From: Euzebyales bacterium
GTDB lineage: Bacteria > Actinomycetota > Nitriliruptoria > Euzebyales > JAHELV01
Direction of reading: 5' to 3'
DNA length: 64,000 nucleotides
NCBI GenBank assembly: GCA_036374135.1
Contig: DASUUK010000074.1
Location: 124,001-188,000, forward strand
The notes below the pieces were generated by a model that was not told the DNA's origin, ran no database searches, and worked only from the letters and a program-made list of their open reading frames with translations. A program made the translations under genes and the position numbers. The number at the start of each line of letters is the position of its first letter. The stretch's first letter is position 1. Shown here in pieces: positions 24,993 through 33,773 of the stretch.

Positions 24993-25178
24993 CGTTCTCT
25001 GCTTTCGGCGGGCCGGCCGACGGCGCCCCGCACGACGTCGTCGGCGTGATCCGGGCGAGTCTAGAGCCGCTGTCGCACCCCCGCGCCGGCGCGACCTGCC
25101 CGCGGGGACCCGTCACACGCCCGTTCCGCCGCCCCGGCCCACGCGCTTCCCGGCTGAGACCCGGGAGGCGAGGTCGCC

Positions 25179-25553
25179 GTGCGACACTGTGGAGCGATGC
25201 AACCCTCCGCCGCCGATCTGCGCGACCACGTCGCCTTCGATCCCGCCCGCGCCGTGCGGTCCCGCGTGCACGAGACCGACCTGCTGGCCGTTGACATGCT
25301 GTGCCTGGAACCCGGCCAGCAGCTCGCGGCGCGGACGTACGACGAGTCGGACACCGTCTACGTGGTCATCGGTGGGCGCGCCTGGGTCGTCACCGACGAC
25401 GAGGAGGTGACGCTCGGTCCGCTGCAGACCGTGCTGATCCCGGCCGGCACTCCGCATGGGCTGCGCAACGACTCACCGGACCCACTGCTCCTGCAGACCG
25501 TCACGGCGCTGCCCGTGTCCGCGCCGGCTGCGGTCAGTCCCGGCGCGGGATGA
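25179..25553 (+). CDS. Small cupin-domain protein
   Basis: A 124-residue single-domain cupin. Core strands include LCLEPGQQLAARTYDESDTV then YVVIGGRAWVVTDDEEVTLG and TVLIPAGTPHGLRNDS. The first cupin motif normally has two His and a Glu; here it reads ARTYDESDTVY, so the metal site is reduced and enzymatic activity is doubtful; the second-motif His (TPHG) is kept. Start chosen at GTG with GAGG five bases upstream; ATG at 25197 is possible but its GGAG is only two bases away. Its last 20 bases overlap the end of the convergent lipoprotein gene. Confidence 0.8.
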   Translation: MRHCGAMQPSAADLRDHVAFDPARAVRSRVHETDLLAVDMLCLEPGQQLAARTYDESDTVYVVIGGRAWVVTDDEEVTLGPLQTVLIPAGTPHGLRNDSPDPLLLQTVTALPVSAPAAVSPGAG

Positions 25554-26076
25554 CGTCGAACGAACCCGACACCGTGCCCGACCCGAGGTCGAGGCGCAAC
25601 TCCCCTACGTAGCGGCGGAAGCGCTCGACCTCGGTCAGCACGACGCGTCCACCGCGTGCCCGCTGCCGCTCACCGGTCGCGAGCTGGAGGTCGACGACAG
25701 CGCCCTCGGTGACGCCATCACAGCCGCCGGAGCACGCCGGGTCGACCACGGGCAGGTCGGCCACCGCCCGTAGCACGTCGGGGTTCTCGAACACGACGAC
25801 GACCAGCTGACCGTCGATGTCGTCGGCGATGATGCACACATCCCGGTCGCCACCCCCCGCCGGGTCGCAGTCGCCGACGTTGAGGTCGGGCGAACCGTCG
25901 CTCACCGCCAGCTGCCGGTTGCCGACGGTCCCTGACAGCTGCAGCCCGGCACGTCCGTCGCGAGGCTGTACGGTCTGCGCAGGCGCCGACCAGCAACCCG
26001 ACAGCAACACGGCGAGCGCCACCACCACGCCCGCGCGGACGCGCGCCACACCGGACCACAGGAGCACCGTCGTCAT
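25534..26076 (-). CDS. Putative lipoprotein, unknown function
   Basis: A 180-residue exported protein with a lipoprotein signal: a basic n-region (VARVRAG), hydrophobic VVVALAVLLSGC with the lipobox Cys about residue 28. The mature part contains two Cys pairs (NVGDCDPAGGGDRDVCII and DPACSGGCDG), suggesting disulfides outside the membrane. I recognise no family. The start is uncertain: the ATG at 26076 shares a CATG with the divergent DUF3151 start, while a GTG at 26049 would still leave a good signal peptide. The end overlaps the cupin gene by 20 bases. Confidence 0.72.
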   Translation of the reverse strand: MTTVLLWSGVARVRAGVVVALAVLLSGCWSAPAQTVQPRDGRAGLQLSGTVGNRQLAVSDGSPDLNVGDCDPAGGGDRDVCIIADDIDGQLVVVVFENPDVLRAVADLPVVDPACSGGCDGVTEGAVVDLQLATGERQRARGGRVVLTEVERFRRYVGELRLDLGSGTVSGSFDVIPRRD

Positions 26077-26527
26077 GGCATCCGACCTACCACTGCAGGG
26101 TGTGACGCCGACCCACCTGCCGGCCGACGATCCGGAGACCGTCGCGGCGCTCGCCGACGCGGTCGCAGACGGCCGTCTGGAGGCGCTGCGCACGGTCGTC
26201 CGCGCGCACCCGGCGTGCCTCGACGCCTGGGCGCGGCTGGGCATGGCGGCGTTCGACGCGGGCGACGACGTCGGGGCCTACGCGTGCGCACGCGTCGGCT
26301 ACCACCGGGGGCTCGACGCCATCCGACGTGCCGGCTGGCGTGGTCAGGGAGCGGTCCCGTGGTCGCACGAACCGAACCGCGGCTTCCTGCGCAGCCTGTG
26401 GCTGCTGGGCACGGCGGCGGCCGCCATCGGCGAGACCGACGAGGCCCAACGGTGCGCCGTGTTCCTCCAGGAGCTCGCTCGCGATCATGACCTTCCCGCT
26501 GTTCCGACGTCCGGCGACGCCGGCTGA
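26075..26527 (+). CDS. DUF3151 family protein
   Basis: A 150-residue soluble, helical protein of the actinobacterial DUF3151 family. Diagnostic segments are AYACARVGYHRGLDAIRRAG then WRGQGAVPWSHEPNRGFLRS and AAAIGETDEAQRCAVFL. The repeat-like helical pattern resembles TPR proteins. Function unknown. The ATG overlaps the divergent lipoprotein start codon inside one CATG, so either the transcripts overlap or one start lies further in; a GTG at 26102 is in frame here. Confidence 0.88.
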   Translation: MASDLPLQGVTPTHLPADDPETVAALADAVADGRLEALRTVVRAHPACLDAWARLGMAAFDAGDDVGAYACARVGYHRGLDAIRRAGWRGQGAVPWSHEPNRGFLRSLWLLGTAAAAIGETDEAQRCAVFLQELARDHDLPAVPTSGDAG

Positions 26528-26612
26528 CGTCCCTGAGCCTACGCGCCGTCCGGTCGTGTCGACCGGGCGCACATCCGACGTCGTCGCATCATCGTCGGGG
26601 ACCGCCGCCAGC

Positions 26613-26618
26613 TAGCCT
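26613..26618 (+). promoter_or_regulatory. Candidate -10 box for alpha/beta hydrolase gene
   Basis: TAGCCT fits TANNNT and lies 76 bases upstream of the hydrolase ATG. The -35 region is not recognisable. Confidence 0.3.
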
Positions 26619-26694
26619 GGCGCGCAGATCACACCTGTCACCTGACCAGCGGGAGACGCCCGCCCCGACGGTCGTTCGCCCGCACGGAGACTCC

Positions 26695-27468
26695 ATGTTC
26701 ACTCAAGTCAACGGCGTCAACCACCACTACCGCAGCCTCGGCGAAGGCCCGCCGATCGTCCTCGTCCACGGGCTCGGCGGCGCGTTGGACGTGTGGCACG
26801 GTGTCGCCGAGCTGCTGGCGCTGCACCACCACGTCGTGACGCTCGACCTGCGTGGGCACGGGCGTACGCCGGCCGGACGGGCGCAGCTCAGCATCAAGTC
26901 CTGGGCGCAGGACGTCGCCGGGCTGATGGGCGCGCTCGAGCTGCCCGCAGCCACCGTCGTGGGCCACTCGATGGGCTCGCTGATCGCGCAGCACATGGCG
27001 CTGACGACACCGGACCTCGTCGATCAGCTCGTGCTCGTCGGCGGCATCAGCTACTTCGAGCCGCCGGACAGGCAGGCCTACGAGCAGCGCGCGAAGGCGG
27101 TCGACGACAACGGGCTCGACGACATCGTCGACGACTGGCTGGAGGGCGCGCTGTCCCCGCGCACGCACGCACGGCTGCCGCAGATCAGCGGCCTGCTGCG
27201 TCACCTGTTCCTCAGCAACGACCCCAAGAGCTACGCGAAGGCGTGCCGGGCGCTGGCGAAGATGCCGTCGATCGGACGCGAGCAGATCGGACAGCCGACG
27301 CTGCTGCTGGTCGGCGACCACGACCGCTCCACGCCGTTGCGGATGACCGAGCAGCTGCACCGCGACATCCCGGTGTCGCGCGTGCAGGTCGTGCCGTCGG
27401 CGTCGCACTGGATGACCATCGAGCACCCGGACGTCATCGCCGCCGCGATCCTGCAGTTCCTCACCTGA
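26695..27468 (+). CDS. Alpha/beta hydrolase
   Basis: A 257-residue alpha/beta-hydrolase fold enzyme. The oxyanion segment is VLVHGLGGALDVW, the nucleophile elbow GHSMGS, the acid in LLVGDHDRSTPL and the catalytic His in PSASHWMTIEHP. The overall pattern (LDLRGHGRTPAG, DLVDQLVLVGG) fits esterases, lactonases or peroxidase-like members; substrate unknown. The ATG begins MFTQVNGVNHHYRSLGEGPP, a normal family start. It is convergent with the orphan histidine kinase gene and stands alone on its strand. Confidence 0.9.
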   Translation: MFTQVNGVNHHYRSLGEGPPIVLVHGLGGALDVWHGVAELLALHHHVVTLDLRGHGRTPAGRAQLSIKSWAQDVAGLMGALELPAATVVGHSMGSLIAQHMALTTPDLVDQLVLVGGISYFEPPDRQAYEQRAKAVDDNGLDDIVDDWLEGALSPRTHARLPQISGLLRHLFLSNDPKSYAKACRALAKMPSIGREQIGQPTLLLVGDHDRSTPLRMTEQLHRDIPVSRVQVVPSASHWMTIEHPDVIAAAILQFLT

Positions 27469-27506
27469 CGGGCGCGGCGCGGTGGACCGACCGCCGCGCG
27501 CGCCCG
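27469..27506. terminator. Hairpin after alpha/beta hydrolase gene
   Basis: CGGGCGCG (27469-27476) begins directly after the stop codon and pairs with CGCGCCCG (27499-27506), leaving a 22-base GC-rich loop that can pair further. Probable terminator. Confidence 0.55.
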
Positions 27507-27540
27507 GACTGCGCCGCTGCGGACGGCCCCCGGCTCCTCA

Positions 27541-27584
27541 GCCCACCATCTCGTCAGCCCACCTGCTCCCGGCGGATGGTGGGC
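27541..27584 (-). terminator. Hairpin spanning the histidine kinase stop
   Basis: GCCCACCATC (27541-27550) pairs with GATGGTGGGC (27575-27584), a perfect 10-bp stem with a 24-base loop. The right arm lies in the last codons of the kinase gene, whose stop is at 27554. Candidate terminator for that gene. Confidence 0.5.
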
Positions 27585-28612
27585 GGGGGATGGTCGGGGA
27601 CCACGGTCGGCGCGTCCGGGACCGGATCGGGTCGGTGACGCAGCCCCGTGACGCGGCCGTGTGCCGCGTCCGGCTGCAGCTCGTACGCGGCTGGAAGGTT
27701 GACCTCGAAGACGATCAGCTGCGGGTCGTCGATCAGGTCGATGCTGCCGCCGTACGCCTCGACGAGCTGCCGGCACACGTGCAGTCCGAGGCCGAGCCCG
27801 TCCGCCGAGCGCGTGTCGGTCGGATCGCCTTGGACGAACGGTTCGTACAGCGCCGCCCGCAGGCCCAGCGGGATCGCCGGTCCAGCGTTCGACACCCGCA
27901 GCACGACCCGCCCATCGCGTTCCGCGCCCTCGACGCCGATGCAGCCGCCGGGTTCTCCGAACTTGACCGCGTTGTCGATGAGGTTGGCCACGATGCGGAT
28001 CGCCGCCTCCTCGTCCATGCGGGCGTTCAGCGCACCCCGCAGTGCGACGCGCAGACGTGAGGTGTCGTCACCGATGCCCGCCCTGGTGACGGCCTGGGAC
28101 AGGACCTGCGACAGCTGGCACGTCCTGCCGACGACGACGAGCGGCGTGCGGGACGCGACGACGACGTTGTCGATCAGGCGGGCGAGACGGTTGGCGTGCT
28201 CGTCGATCGCGTCGACGAACAGCCGCAGCGTGCCCCGGTCGAGCTGCTCGAGCCGACCCGACAGCGTGCGGGAGAACCCGACCACACCGGTCACCGGGGT
28301 GCGCAGCTCGTGCGAGACGAGGCCGAGGATCTGGCGCTTGGTGTGCGCGAGCTCGCGCTCGTGCTGCTCCATCTCGCTGCGCATCCGTCGCTCGGCGCAC
28401 CACCGCGCGGCGGCGGCCGCGATCAGCGCCGCACCGACGACGGCGACGCCGATGATGAGCGCAGCCGAACCACGTGGTCCGACGGCGAACGCCAGCAGCA
28501 GCGGCGCGGGCACCGCGACCGGGACGGCGCGGACGATGGTGCAGCGGGCGCTGGAGCGACGCGCGTGGACGGATCCATCGAACGCACCGCGGGAACCGTA
28601 TCGCTGGAGCAC
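27554..28612 (-). CDS. Orphan sensor histidine kinase
   Basis: A 352-residue membrane histidine kinase. Two hydrophobic helices (about 30-46 and 50-69) are separated by only a few residues, so almost no extracytoplasmic sensor exists. The cytoplasmic part has a short coiled stretch, the H-box with His101 in LGLVSHELRTPVTG, N-box RIVANLIDNAVKFG and G-boxes in NAGPAIPLG and DGLGLGLHVCRQL. The C-terminus carries an unusual Pro/His-rich tail of about 35 residues. No response regulator gene adjoins it, so its partner is elsewhere. It may sense through the membrane or from inside. GTG start at 28612. Confidence 0.88.
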   Translation of the reverse strand: MLQRYGSRGAFDGSVHARRSSARCTIVRAVPVAVPAPLLLAFAVGPRGSAALIIGVAVVGAALIAAAAARWCAERRMRSEMEQHERELAHTKRQILGLVSHELRTPVTGVVGFSRTLSGRLEQLDRGTLRLFVDAIDEHANRLARLIDNVVVASRTPLVVVGRTCQLSQVLSQAVTRAGIGDDTSRLRVALRGALNARMDEEAAIRIVANLIDNAVKFGEPGGCIGVEGAERDGRVVLRVSNAGPAIPLGLRAALYEPFVQGDPTDTRSADGLGLGLHVCRQLVEAYGGSIDLIDDPQLIVFEVNLPAAYELQPDAAHGRVTGLRHRPDPVPDAPTVVPDHPPPTIRREQVG

Positions 28613-28714
28613 GGTGACACTGTATGCACGCCCTGCAGCCCGATACGAGCCCTTTCGCGCGCAACGGCGCGGTTTCGCTCGGTCGGGGGGTGCCCCCTCC
28701 CCACGATCGTGGGG

Positions 28715-29026
28715 TCAGCCGGCCTCGGCGTCGACCAGCACGTGCCACAGGGCCGCCGCGGCGGCCAGCGCCTCGTGGGTGTCCGCGCCGGGAAGCGTCG
28801 CGTCACCGACGACGTGGACGCGCCAGGGTTCCGCCGATCGTGCGCCGGCGGAAGGGACCCGCGGTGCGCGTGGGCGTGGGGAGGTCGGACGCGCCGCGTG
28901 CGCGCGGTCGTGCCGCGACGCGCTCGTGCCCGGCAACCGTTGCGCCTCGCGCAGAGCAACCCATGAGACCATCGCAAGCACCGCCGCACCCACCGCCGCC
29001 ATCACGATCATGTGCGGAGTATGCAT
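28715..29026 (-). CDS. Putative small membrane-anchored protein
   Basis: A possible 103-residue protein; not recognised. It begins MHTPHMIVMAAVGAAVLAMV, a plausible single N-terminal membrane helix, continues through a basic Pro/Arg/Ser region (about 35-65), and ends with a more ordinary helical segment (DTHEALAAAAALWHVLVDA). Evidence for coding is limited to composition, the membrane helix and the lack of any competing gene in the 28,613-29,153 gap. The ribosome-binding site is weak. It lies upstream of, and on the same strand as, the orphan kinase. Confidence 0.4.
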   Translation of the reverse strand: MHTPHMIVMAAVGAAVLAMVSWVALREAQRLPGTSASRHDRAHAARPTSPRPRAPRVPSAGARSAEPWRVHVVGDATLPGADTHEALAAAAALWHVLVDAEAG

Positions 29027-29153
29027 CCTGTGACCCGTAGGAGCGTGCAGGCTCGACGGCGCGACCGGACCGTCGACCGCCCACAGGGTGACGGGCGGCG
29101 GTCGCCGGCGACCAGGCGGACCGCACACGACCGGCACCGAGCGGGAGGCATCG

Positions 29154-30014
29154 ATGCGACTCGGCACCCAGCACCTCGATCTGCGCCGGCGCGTGGCCGT
29201 GATGGGCGTCGTCAACCGGACGCCCGACTCGTTCTACGACCGTGGCGCGACCCTCGACCTCGACGCCGCCCTCGCGCTCGCGGAGCGGCATGTCAGGGCC
29301 GGGGCCGACATCATCGACATCGGCGGCGTCAGGGCGGGACCCGGCGACGAGGTCGACCTGCGCGCCGAGCTCGCGCGTGTCCTCCCGTTCGTCGAGGCGT
29401 TCCGCGAACGGTGGATGACCCCGCTGTCGGTCGACACCTTCCGCCCCGAGGTCGCGGACGCCGCGCTGGAGGCCGGGGCTGACATCGTCAACGACGTGAC
29501 AGGGCTGAGCGATCCCGGGGTCGCCGACGTCGTCGCCGCACATCCGCACACCGCACTGGTGCTCACGCACCACGGCGGACCGCGGCGGTCCCGCCCGTTC
29601 CGTCCCGACTACGAGCCCGACGTCATCACCGCGGTCCGGCAACGGTGGCGCCAGCTGGTCGATCTGGCGGTCTCCCGCGGTGTGCCCCGGGGGCAGCTCA
29701 TCGTCGATCCGGGCCACGACATGTACAAGACCACCGCCCACTCCCTCGAGCTCACGCGGCGGCTCGACGAGCTGGTGGGCCTCGGTCACCCGGTGCTCGT
29801 GGCCCTTTCGAACAAGGACTTCCTCGGCGAGGCGCTGGACCTGCCGCCCGACCGCCGCGGCGCGGCGTCGCTGGCGGCCACCGTGTACTCCGTGCTCCGC
29901 GGTGCGCGCATCGTGCGCGTCCACGACGTGGAGGCCACGGTCCACGGTGTCCGACTGACGGAGGTGCTCGAGGGATGGCGGGCACCGGCCAGGCAGCTGC
30001 GCGGACTCGACTGA
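29154..30014 (+). CDS. FolP2-like dihydropteroate synthase homologue
   Basis: A 286-residue TIM-barrel protein of the DHPS family. It is closer to mycobacterial FolP2 than to true FolP1: the first loop reads GVVNRTPDSFYDRGATLDLD where FolP1 has NVTPDSFSDGG, and ADIIDIGGVRAGPGDEVD replaces the usual IGGESTRPG. The LIVDPGHDMYKTT and LVALSNKDFLGE segments also follow FolP2. M. tuberculosis FolP2 does not supply DHPS activity, so folate synthesis should not be assumed; the real substrate is unknown. The ATG is preceded by GGGAGG at good spacing. Confidence 0.85.
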   Translation: MRLGTQHLDLRRRVAVMGVVNRTPDSFYDRGATLDLDAALALAERHVRAGADIIDIGGVRAGPGDEVDLRAELARVLPFVEAFRERWMTPLSVDTFRPEVADAALEAGADIVNDVTGLSDPGVADVVAAHPHTALVLTHHGGPRRSRPFRPDYEPDVITAVRQRWRQLVDLAVSRGVPRGQLIVDPGHDMYKTTAHSLELTRRLDELVGLGHPVLVALSNKDFLGEALDLPPDRRGAASLAATVYSVLRGARIVRVHDVEATVHGVRLTEVLEGWRAPARQLRGLD

Positions 30015-30072
30015 TCCACACCACGGCGCGCTCTGGACTACCGTGGCGGCAGCGTCGATCGGGGTCACTGAC

Positions 30073-30420
30073 ATGCCCAAGCCGAGCACCTTCGCATTCG
30101 TGTGCATCAACCAGCGCGATCCGTCGCATCCCCGCCCGAGCTGTGCAGCCAACGGCGGTGCCGAGCTGTTCAACGCGCTGCGGGAGGAACAGGGGCGACG
30201 CGTGGCGACGGAGGTCAAGATCGTCGCCACCGGCTGCATGGAGGCGTGCATGGTCGGGCCGGTCGTCGCCGTGTTCCCCGACGACGTGATCTACGGCGGG
30301 GTGATCCCCGACGACGTGCCCGACGTGATGGACCACCTGCAGGGCGGGCCGCCGGTGAGCCAGCTCGAGATCGGCGACGCCGAGTTCGACCTGCGGCCCC
30401 CCGAGATGACCGGTCCCTGA
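30073..30420 (+). CDS. Thioredoxin-like [2Fe-2S] ferredoxin
   Basis: A 115-residue thioredoxin-fold ferredoxin. Cys11, Cys24, Cys55 and Cys59 follow the spacing C-x12-C-x30-C-x3-C expected for this family ([27 protein letters not shown]). The [19 protein letters not shown] segment is also characteristic. It would carry one electron in the cytoplasm; partner unknown. Start at [11 protein letters not shown]; a GTG at 30043 is possible but longer than needed. pdxH begins two bases after the stop, so the two genes form an operon, perhaps by convenience more than shared function. Confidence 0.88.
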   Translation: MPKPSTFAFVCINQRDPSHPRPSCAANGGAELFNALREEQGRRVATEVKIVATGCMEACMVGPVVAVFPDDVIYGGVIPDDVPDVMDHLQGGPPVSQLEIGDAEFDLRPPEMTGP

Positions 30421-30422
30421 CC

Positions 30423-31079
30423 GTGCCGGGACCAGCCGGCGGTGACGCGGACCTCGCGGGGCTGCGTCGCGACTACCGGAACCTTCCCCTGGACCCGACC
30501 GCGATGGCGGCGAATCCGCTGATCGAGCTGCGTGGGTGGGTCGACCGGGCGGTGGCGGCGGGCGTCACCGAGCCCAACGGGATGACGCTCGCCACGGTGG
30601 ACGCCGACGGCGCCCCGTCGGCGCGGGTCGTGCTGCTGCGCGGACTGGACGACGGCCTGGTGTTCTACACCAACTACGACAGCGCGAAGGGGCGCCACCT
30701 CGAAGGCGACCCACGGGCGGCGGCGGTGCTGTGGTGGGTCGACCTGGCGCGTCAGATCCGCGTGACCGGCCGGTGCACGCGGGTCTCGGAGGCCGTCAGC
30801 GACGCCTACTGGCGCTCGCGGCCGGCCGGCAGCCGCGTCAGCGCCGCGGCGAGCCCACAGAGCCACGTGATCGCCGATGCCGCGGAGCTGGCCGATCGCG
30901 TCGCCCGGGTCCGCGCGCGCCATCCCGGTGGCGATGTGCCACGGCCACGGCACTGGGGTGGGTACCGCCTGCGGCCCGACGTCGTCGAGTTCTGGCAGGG
31001 GCGTCCCGACCGCCTGCACGAGCGCGTGCGTTACCGTCGCGTCGCCGACGGCTGGGTCGTCGAGCGCCTGGCGCCGTAG
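30423..31079 (+). CDS. pdxH: Pyridoxamine 5'-phosphate oxidase
   Basis: A 218-residue FMN enzyme that oxidises pyridoxine or pyridoxamine 5'-phosphate to pyridoxal phosphate. Family segments: [15 protein letters not shown] near the start, [50 protein letters not shown], and the C-terminal [17 protein letters not shown] with the closing [10 protein letters not shown]. Length is normal. The GTG start follows the ferredoxin stop by two bases, implying translational coupling. Confidence 0.95.
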   Translation: MPGPAGGDADLAGLRRDYRNLPLDPTAMAANPLIELRGWVDRAVAAGVTEPNGMTLATVDADGAPSARVVLLRGLDDGLVFYTNYDSAKGRHLEGDPRAAAVLWWVDLARQIRVTGRCTRVSEAVSDAYWRSRPAGSRVSAAASPQSHVIADAAELADRVARVRARHPGGDVPRPRHWGGYRLRPDVVEFWQGRPDRLHERVRYRRVADGWVVERLAP

Positions 31080-31130
31080 CCCGTCCCGCCCGAAGGCCCG
31101 TGGCGTCTCGGCGAGGTGACCGGACGCTGG

Positions 31131-31162
31131 GGTGCGCCGGGCACCGCCTGCGTGCCCGCACC
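31131..31162. terminator. Hairpin between convergent pdxH and phosphodiesterase genes
   Basis: GGTGC/GCACC and GGGCAC/GTGCCC form an 11-bp stem interrupted by a three-base bulge, with a seven-base loop (31145-31151). It lies 51 bases past the pdxH stop and 16 bases before the stop of the opposite gene. Confidence 0.55.
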
Positions 31163-31178
31163 GGGCCGCTCCGGATGC

Positions 31179-32321
31179 TCAGCCCTGCGCCGCGAGCAGC
31201 GGCACGTACATCTCGGCGGGCGTGAGGCTGCCGTGCATGGTCAGCAGCCGCGCCTGGCGCGGATCGCCGGGATCGACCAGCGTGGCGGCACCCCGCGCCG
31301 ACAGGACGACATCGCCCAGACGTCCCGCGACGACCGGCCGGGTGCTCGGACCCAACCAGCCCGCGGCGACGACCTGCGCCCGGTCGTGGACCCAGGCGGC
31401 GGACCCCACGAGCTCGCGCGCGGCGGCGAGGAGGTCGCCAGCGGCGCCGGACCGCGCGTGCAGGTACCGCATCCGCGTGCTGCCGGCCATCGCGCTGACC
31501 ATGGGCAGCAGTGGTCGCAGGTCGACCCGCTCGGCCGGGTCGGTCGTCACGTGCCCGTGGTCGGCCGTCACCAGGAGTACCGCGCCCGGCGGCAGACGCC
31601 GACGGATGCCGCGGACGACACGGTCGCTGAGCGCGAGCGCATGGCCGAACGCGTCGTGGTCGAGGCCGCGTTCGTGTGCGGTCCGGTCGAGGTCGGGCAG
31701 GTATGCGTAGACGACGCGCGCTCCGTCGTCCAGGCAGGCACCGACCCGGCGGACGAGATCGTCGACGTCCTCGTACCCGTGGTACGGCGCGCCGCGCAGA
31801 TGGGCGGCGCTGAAGCCAGATCCCGCAAACCTGTGGTGGCTGACGACGGCCACGCCACCCGCCGCGAAGGGTCGATGGGGCTGCACGCTGTCCGGTGCCG
31901 GAGGCCGGCCCCGGGCGACCGTCCACTGCAGCACGCTCAGCACGCGCCCACCGACCCGCATGCGATCACCGAGCATGCCGTGCTCACCCGGCGTGCGCCC
32001 TGTCGTCAACGAGGGCAACGCCGTGGCGGTGGTCGTGGGCACGACGGCGGTGATCCGCGTGCCGTCGAAGTCCGCGAGCGACGGCAACGCCGAGGAGAAC
32101 CGCCGGTACAGCTCCCAGCCGAGCCCGTCGATCAGCAGCAGCACATGCTGACGCGCCTGCGCCACCCACGCCGGGGCGCCGGGTGGCGCGTCACCGGCCG
32201 CCAGCGCGGGCAGCACGGCGCCGATCCACGCGCCGCCGTAGTCAGGCAGCGCGATGCCGTCGGCGGCCGCGATCGTCGCGCGCTGGGACTCGTGTGACAG
32301 CGGTCCGGCTCCTAGGCTCAT
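31179..32321 (-). CDS. Type I phosphodiesterase/nucleotide pyrophosphatase family protein
   Basis: A 380-residue member of the alkaline phosphatase superfamily. VLLLIDGLGWELYRR carries the first metal-binding Asp, VVPTTTATALPSLTTGRTPG contains the nucleophile Thr region, and DHDAFGHAL and VTADHGHVTT supply the Asp/His ligands. No signal peptide is evident, so it appears cytoplasmic. The substrate could be a nucleotide sugar, phospholipid head group or pyrophosphate bond. The ATG begins MSLGAGPLSHESQ, 36 bases from the divergent ndh start. Confidence 0.85.
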   Translation of the reverse strand: MSLGAGPLSHESQRATIAAADGIALPDYGGAWIGAVLPALAAGDAPPGAPAWVAQARQHVLLLIDGLGWELYRRFSSALPSLADFDGTRITAVVPTTTATALPSLTTGRTPGEHGMLGDRMRVGGRVLSVLQWTVARGRPPAPDSVQPHRPFAAGGVAVVSHHRFAGSGFSAAHLRGAPYHGYEDVDDLVRRVGACLDDGARVVYAYLPDLDRTAHERGLDHDAFGHALALSDRVVRGIRRRLPPGAVLLVTADHGHVTTDPAERVDLRPLLPMVSAMAGSTRMRYLHARSGAAGDLLAAARELVGSAAWVHDRAQVVAAGWLGPSTRPVVAGRLGDVVLSARGAATLVDPGDPRQARLLTMHGSLTPAEMYVPLLAAQG

Positions 32322-32357
32322 GGAGCGCACAGCGTAGGCGACGACGAAAGCGGCACG

Positions 32358-33773
32358 ATGCAGCGGCACCAGCGAGCTCCACGCGCGGGACAGCGCAACG
32401 CGCGTTCCGGGATCCTCATCCTCGGCGGCGGATTCGCGGGTGCGACTGTCGCTCGCCGGCTGGGCCGGACGGGGGCCACCGTCGTCTCCGACGAGAACGC
32501 CCTGCTGTTCACGCCGATGCTGCCGGAGGTGGCGTCCGGGACGATCGAACCCCGCCACGTCGTGGTGCCCCTGCGGCAGATGTGCCCGCACGCCGATCTC
32601 GTGCTGGGCGAGGTGGGTGCGATCGACACCGAAACGCGCACAGTCGTCGTCCACAACGAGGTCGGTGAGCTGCACTACCGCTACGAGCATCTGGTCATCG
32701 CGCTCGGTGCGGTGTCGCGCACGCTGCCGATCCCCGGCCTCGCCGAGTTCGGCGTGGGCTTCAAGACGTTCTACGACGCGGTGTACCTGCGCGACCACGT
32801 GCTGCGCGAGCTCGAGCTGGCGGACAACGAGATGAGTCCCGAGCGCGCCGCCGGTCACCTCGGCTTCGTGTTCGTCGGGGGGGGCTACGCGGGCGTCGAG
32901 GCGCTCGCCGAGCTGCACGACCTCGTCCAGGACGCGCTGCGCGAGTACCCCTCGCTGCGGGGCGTCAGGCAACGCTGGGTGCTGGTCGAGGCGCAGGACC
33001 ACATCCTGCCCGCCATCCCCTCGCGGCTGGGCGAGTACGCCACCGAGCTGCTCGCCCGCCGGGGCGTCGAGATCCTGACGTCGACGCGACTCGAGGCGGT
33101 CCACGCCGACCGCGTCGAGCTGTCGGGTGGGAGGACCGTCGACGCGCACACGCTGGTGTGGAGTGCCGGTGTCGCAGCGCATCCGCTGACCGGTGACCTC
33201 GACCTGCCGACCGACGATCGTGGGCGGCTGAAGGTCGACGCCACGCTCCGGGTGGAGGGACACGACGACGTGTGGGCCCTCGGCGACGCGGCCCGCGTGG
33301 TCAACGCCGCCACCCCGGACCGGATCGATCCGCCGACGTCGCAGCACGCCATCCGGCAGGCCCGTCACCTCGCCCGCAACCTGCAGGCCGCTCGGGCGGG
33401 GGCGTCACTGACGGCGTACGGCTACCGGGCCCTCGGGCAGGTGGCCACCCTGGGCAGGTACCGCGGCATCGCCGAGGTCCTCGGGCTCCGTATCGCGGGG
33501 CTCCTGGGCTGGTTCATCACACGCAGCTACCACCTGTACGCGATGCCGCTGCTGACGCGACGGATGCGGGTGCTCACCGACTGGACGCTGTCGCTGTTCT
33601 TCCGCCGCGACATCGTGTCGTACGGGGGCTTCGCGTCCGTACCCGCACTGGGTTCCCGACCGGGCGCACCCGACGCCGGCGCCGCACCCGGATCGTCGAC
33701 CGCCGACCCCGACGCCGGTCCGGGCGACGGCTCCGCCCGTGACGCCGACGCCGACGTGGAGGAGCACGCGTGA
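32358..33773 (+). CDS. ndh: Type II NADH dehydrogenase (NDH-2)
   Basis: A 471-residue membrane-bound flavoprotein that passes electrons from NADH to quinone without proton pumping. The FAD site is ILILGGGFAGATVARRL near the N-terminus and the NADH site FVFVGGGYAGVEALAEL about residue 178; TLVWSAGVAAHP and DVWALGDAARV complete the pattern. The C-terminal region (RMRVLTDWTLSLFFRRDIV) is the amphipathic membrane anchor, followed by an acidic Ala/Asp-rich tail absent in most relatives. The last base set GTGA overlaps the rsgA start, so translation of the two is coupled. Confidence 0.93.
   Translation: MQRHQRAPRAGQRNARSGILILGGGFAGATVARRLGRTGATVVSDENALLFTPMLPEVASGTIEPRHVVVPLRQMCPHADLVLGEVGAIDTETRTVVVHNEVGELHYRYEHLVIALGAVSRTLPIPGLAEFGVGFKTFYDAVYLRDHVLRELELADNEMSPERAAGHLGFVFVGGGYAGVEALAELHDLVQDALREYPSLRGVRQRWVLVEAQDHILPAIPSRLGEYATELLARRGVEILTSTRLEAVHADRVELSGGRTVDAHTLVWSAGVAAHPLTGDLDLPTDDRGRLKVDATLRVEGHDDVWALGDAARVVNAATPDRIDPPTSQHAIRQARHLARNLQAARAGASLTAYGYRALGQVATLGRYRGIAEVLGLRIAGLLGWFITRSYHLYAMPLLTRRMRVLTDWTLSLFFRRDIVSYGGFASVPALGSRPGAPDAGAAPGSSTADPDAGPGDGSARDADADVEEHA

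Noticed and set aside
23595-25049. 484-codon frame antisense to pepA
   Set aside because: Mirror of a complete leucyl aminopeptidase; no recognisable content.
30043-30072. Longer start for the thioredoxin-like ferredoxin
   Set aside because: The GTG at 30043 adds residues not typical of the family; [11 protein letters not shown] is the expected beginning.
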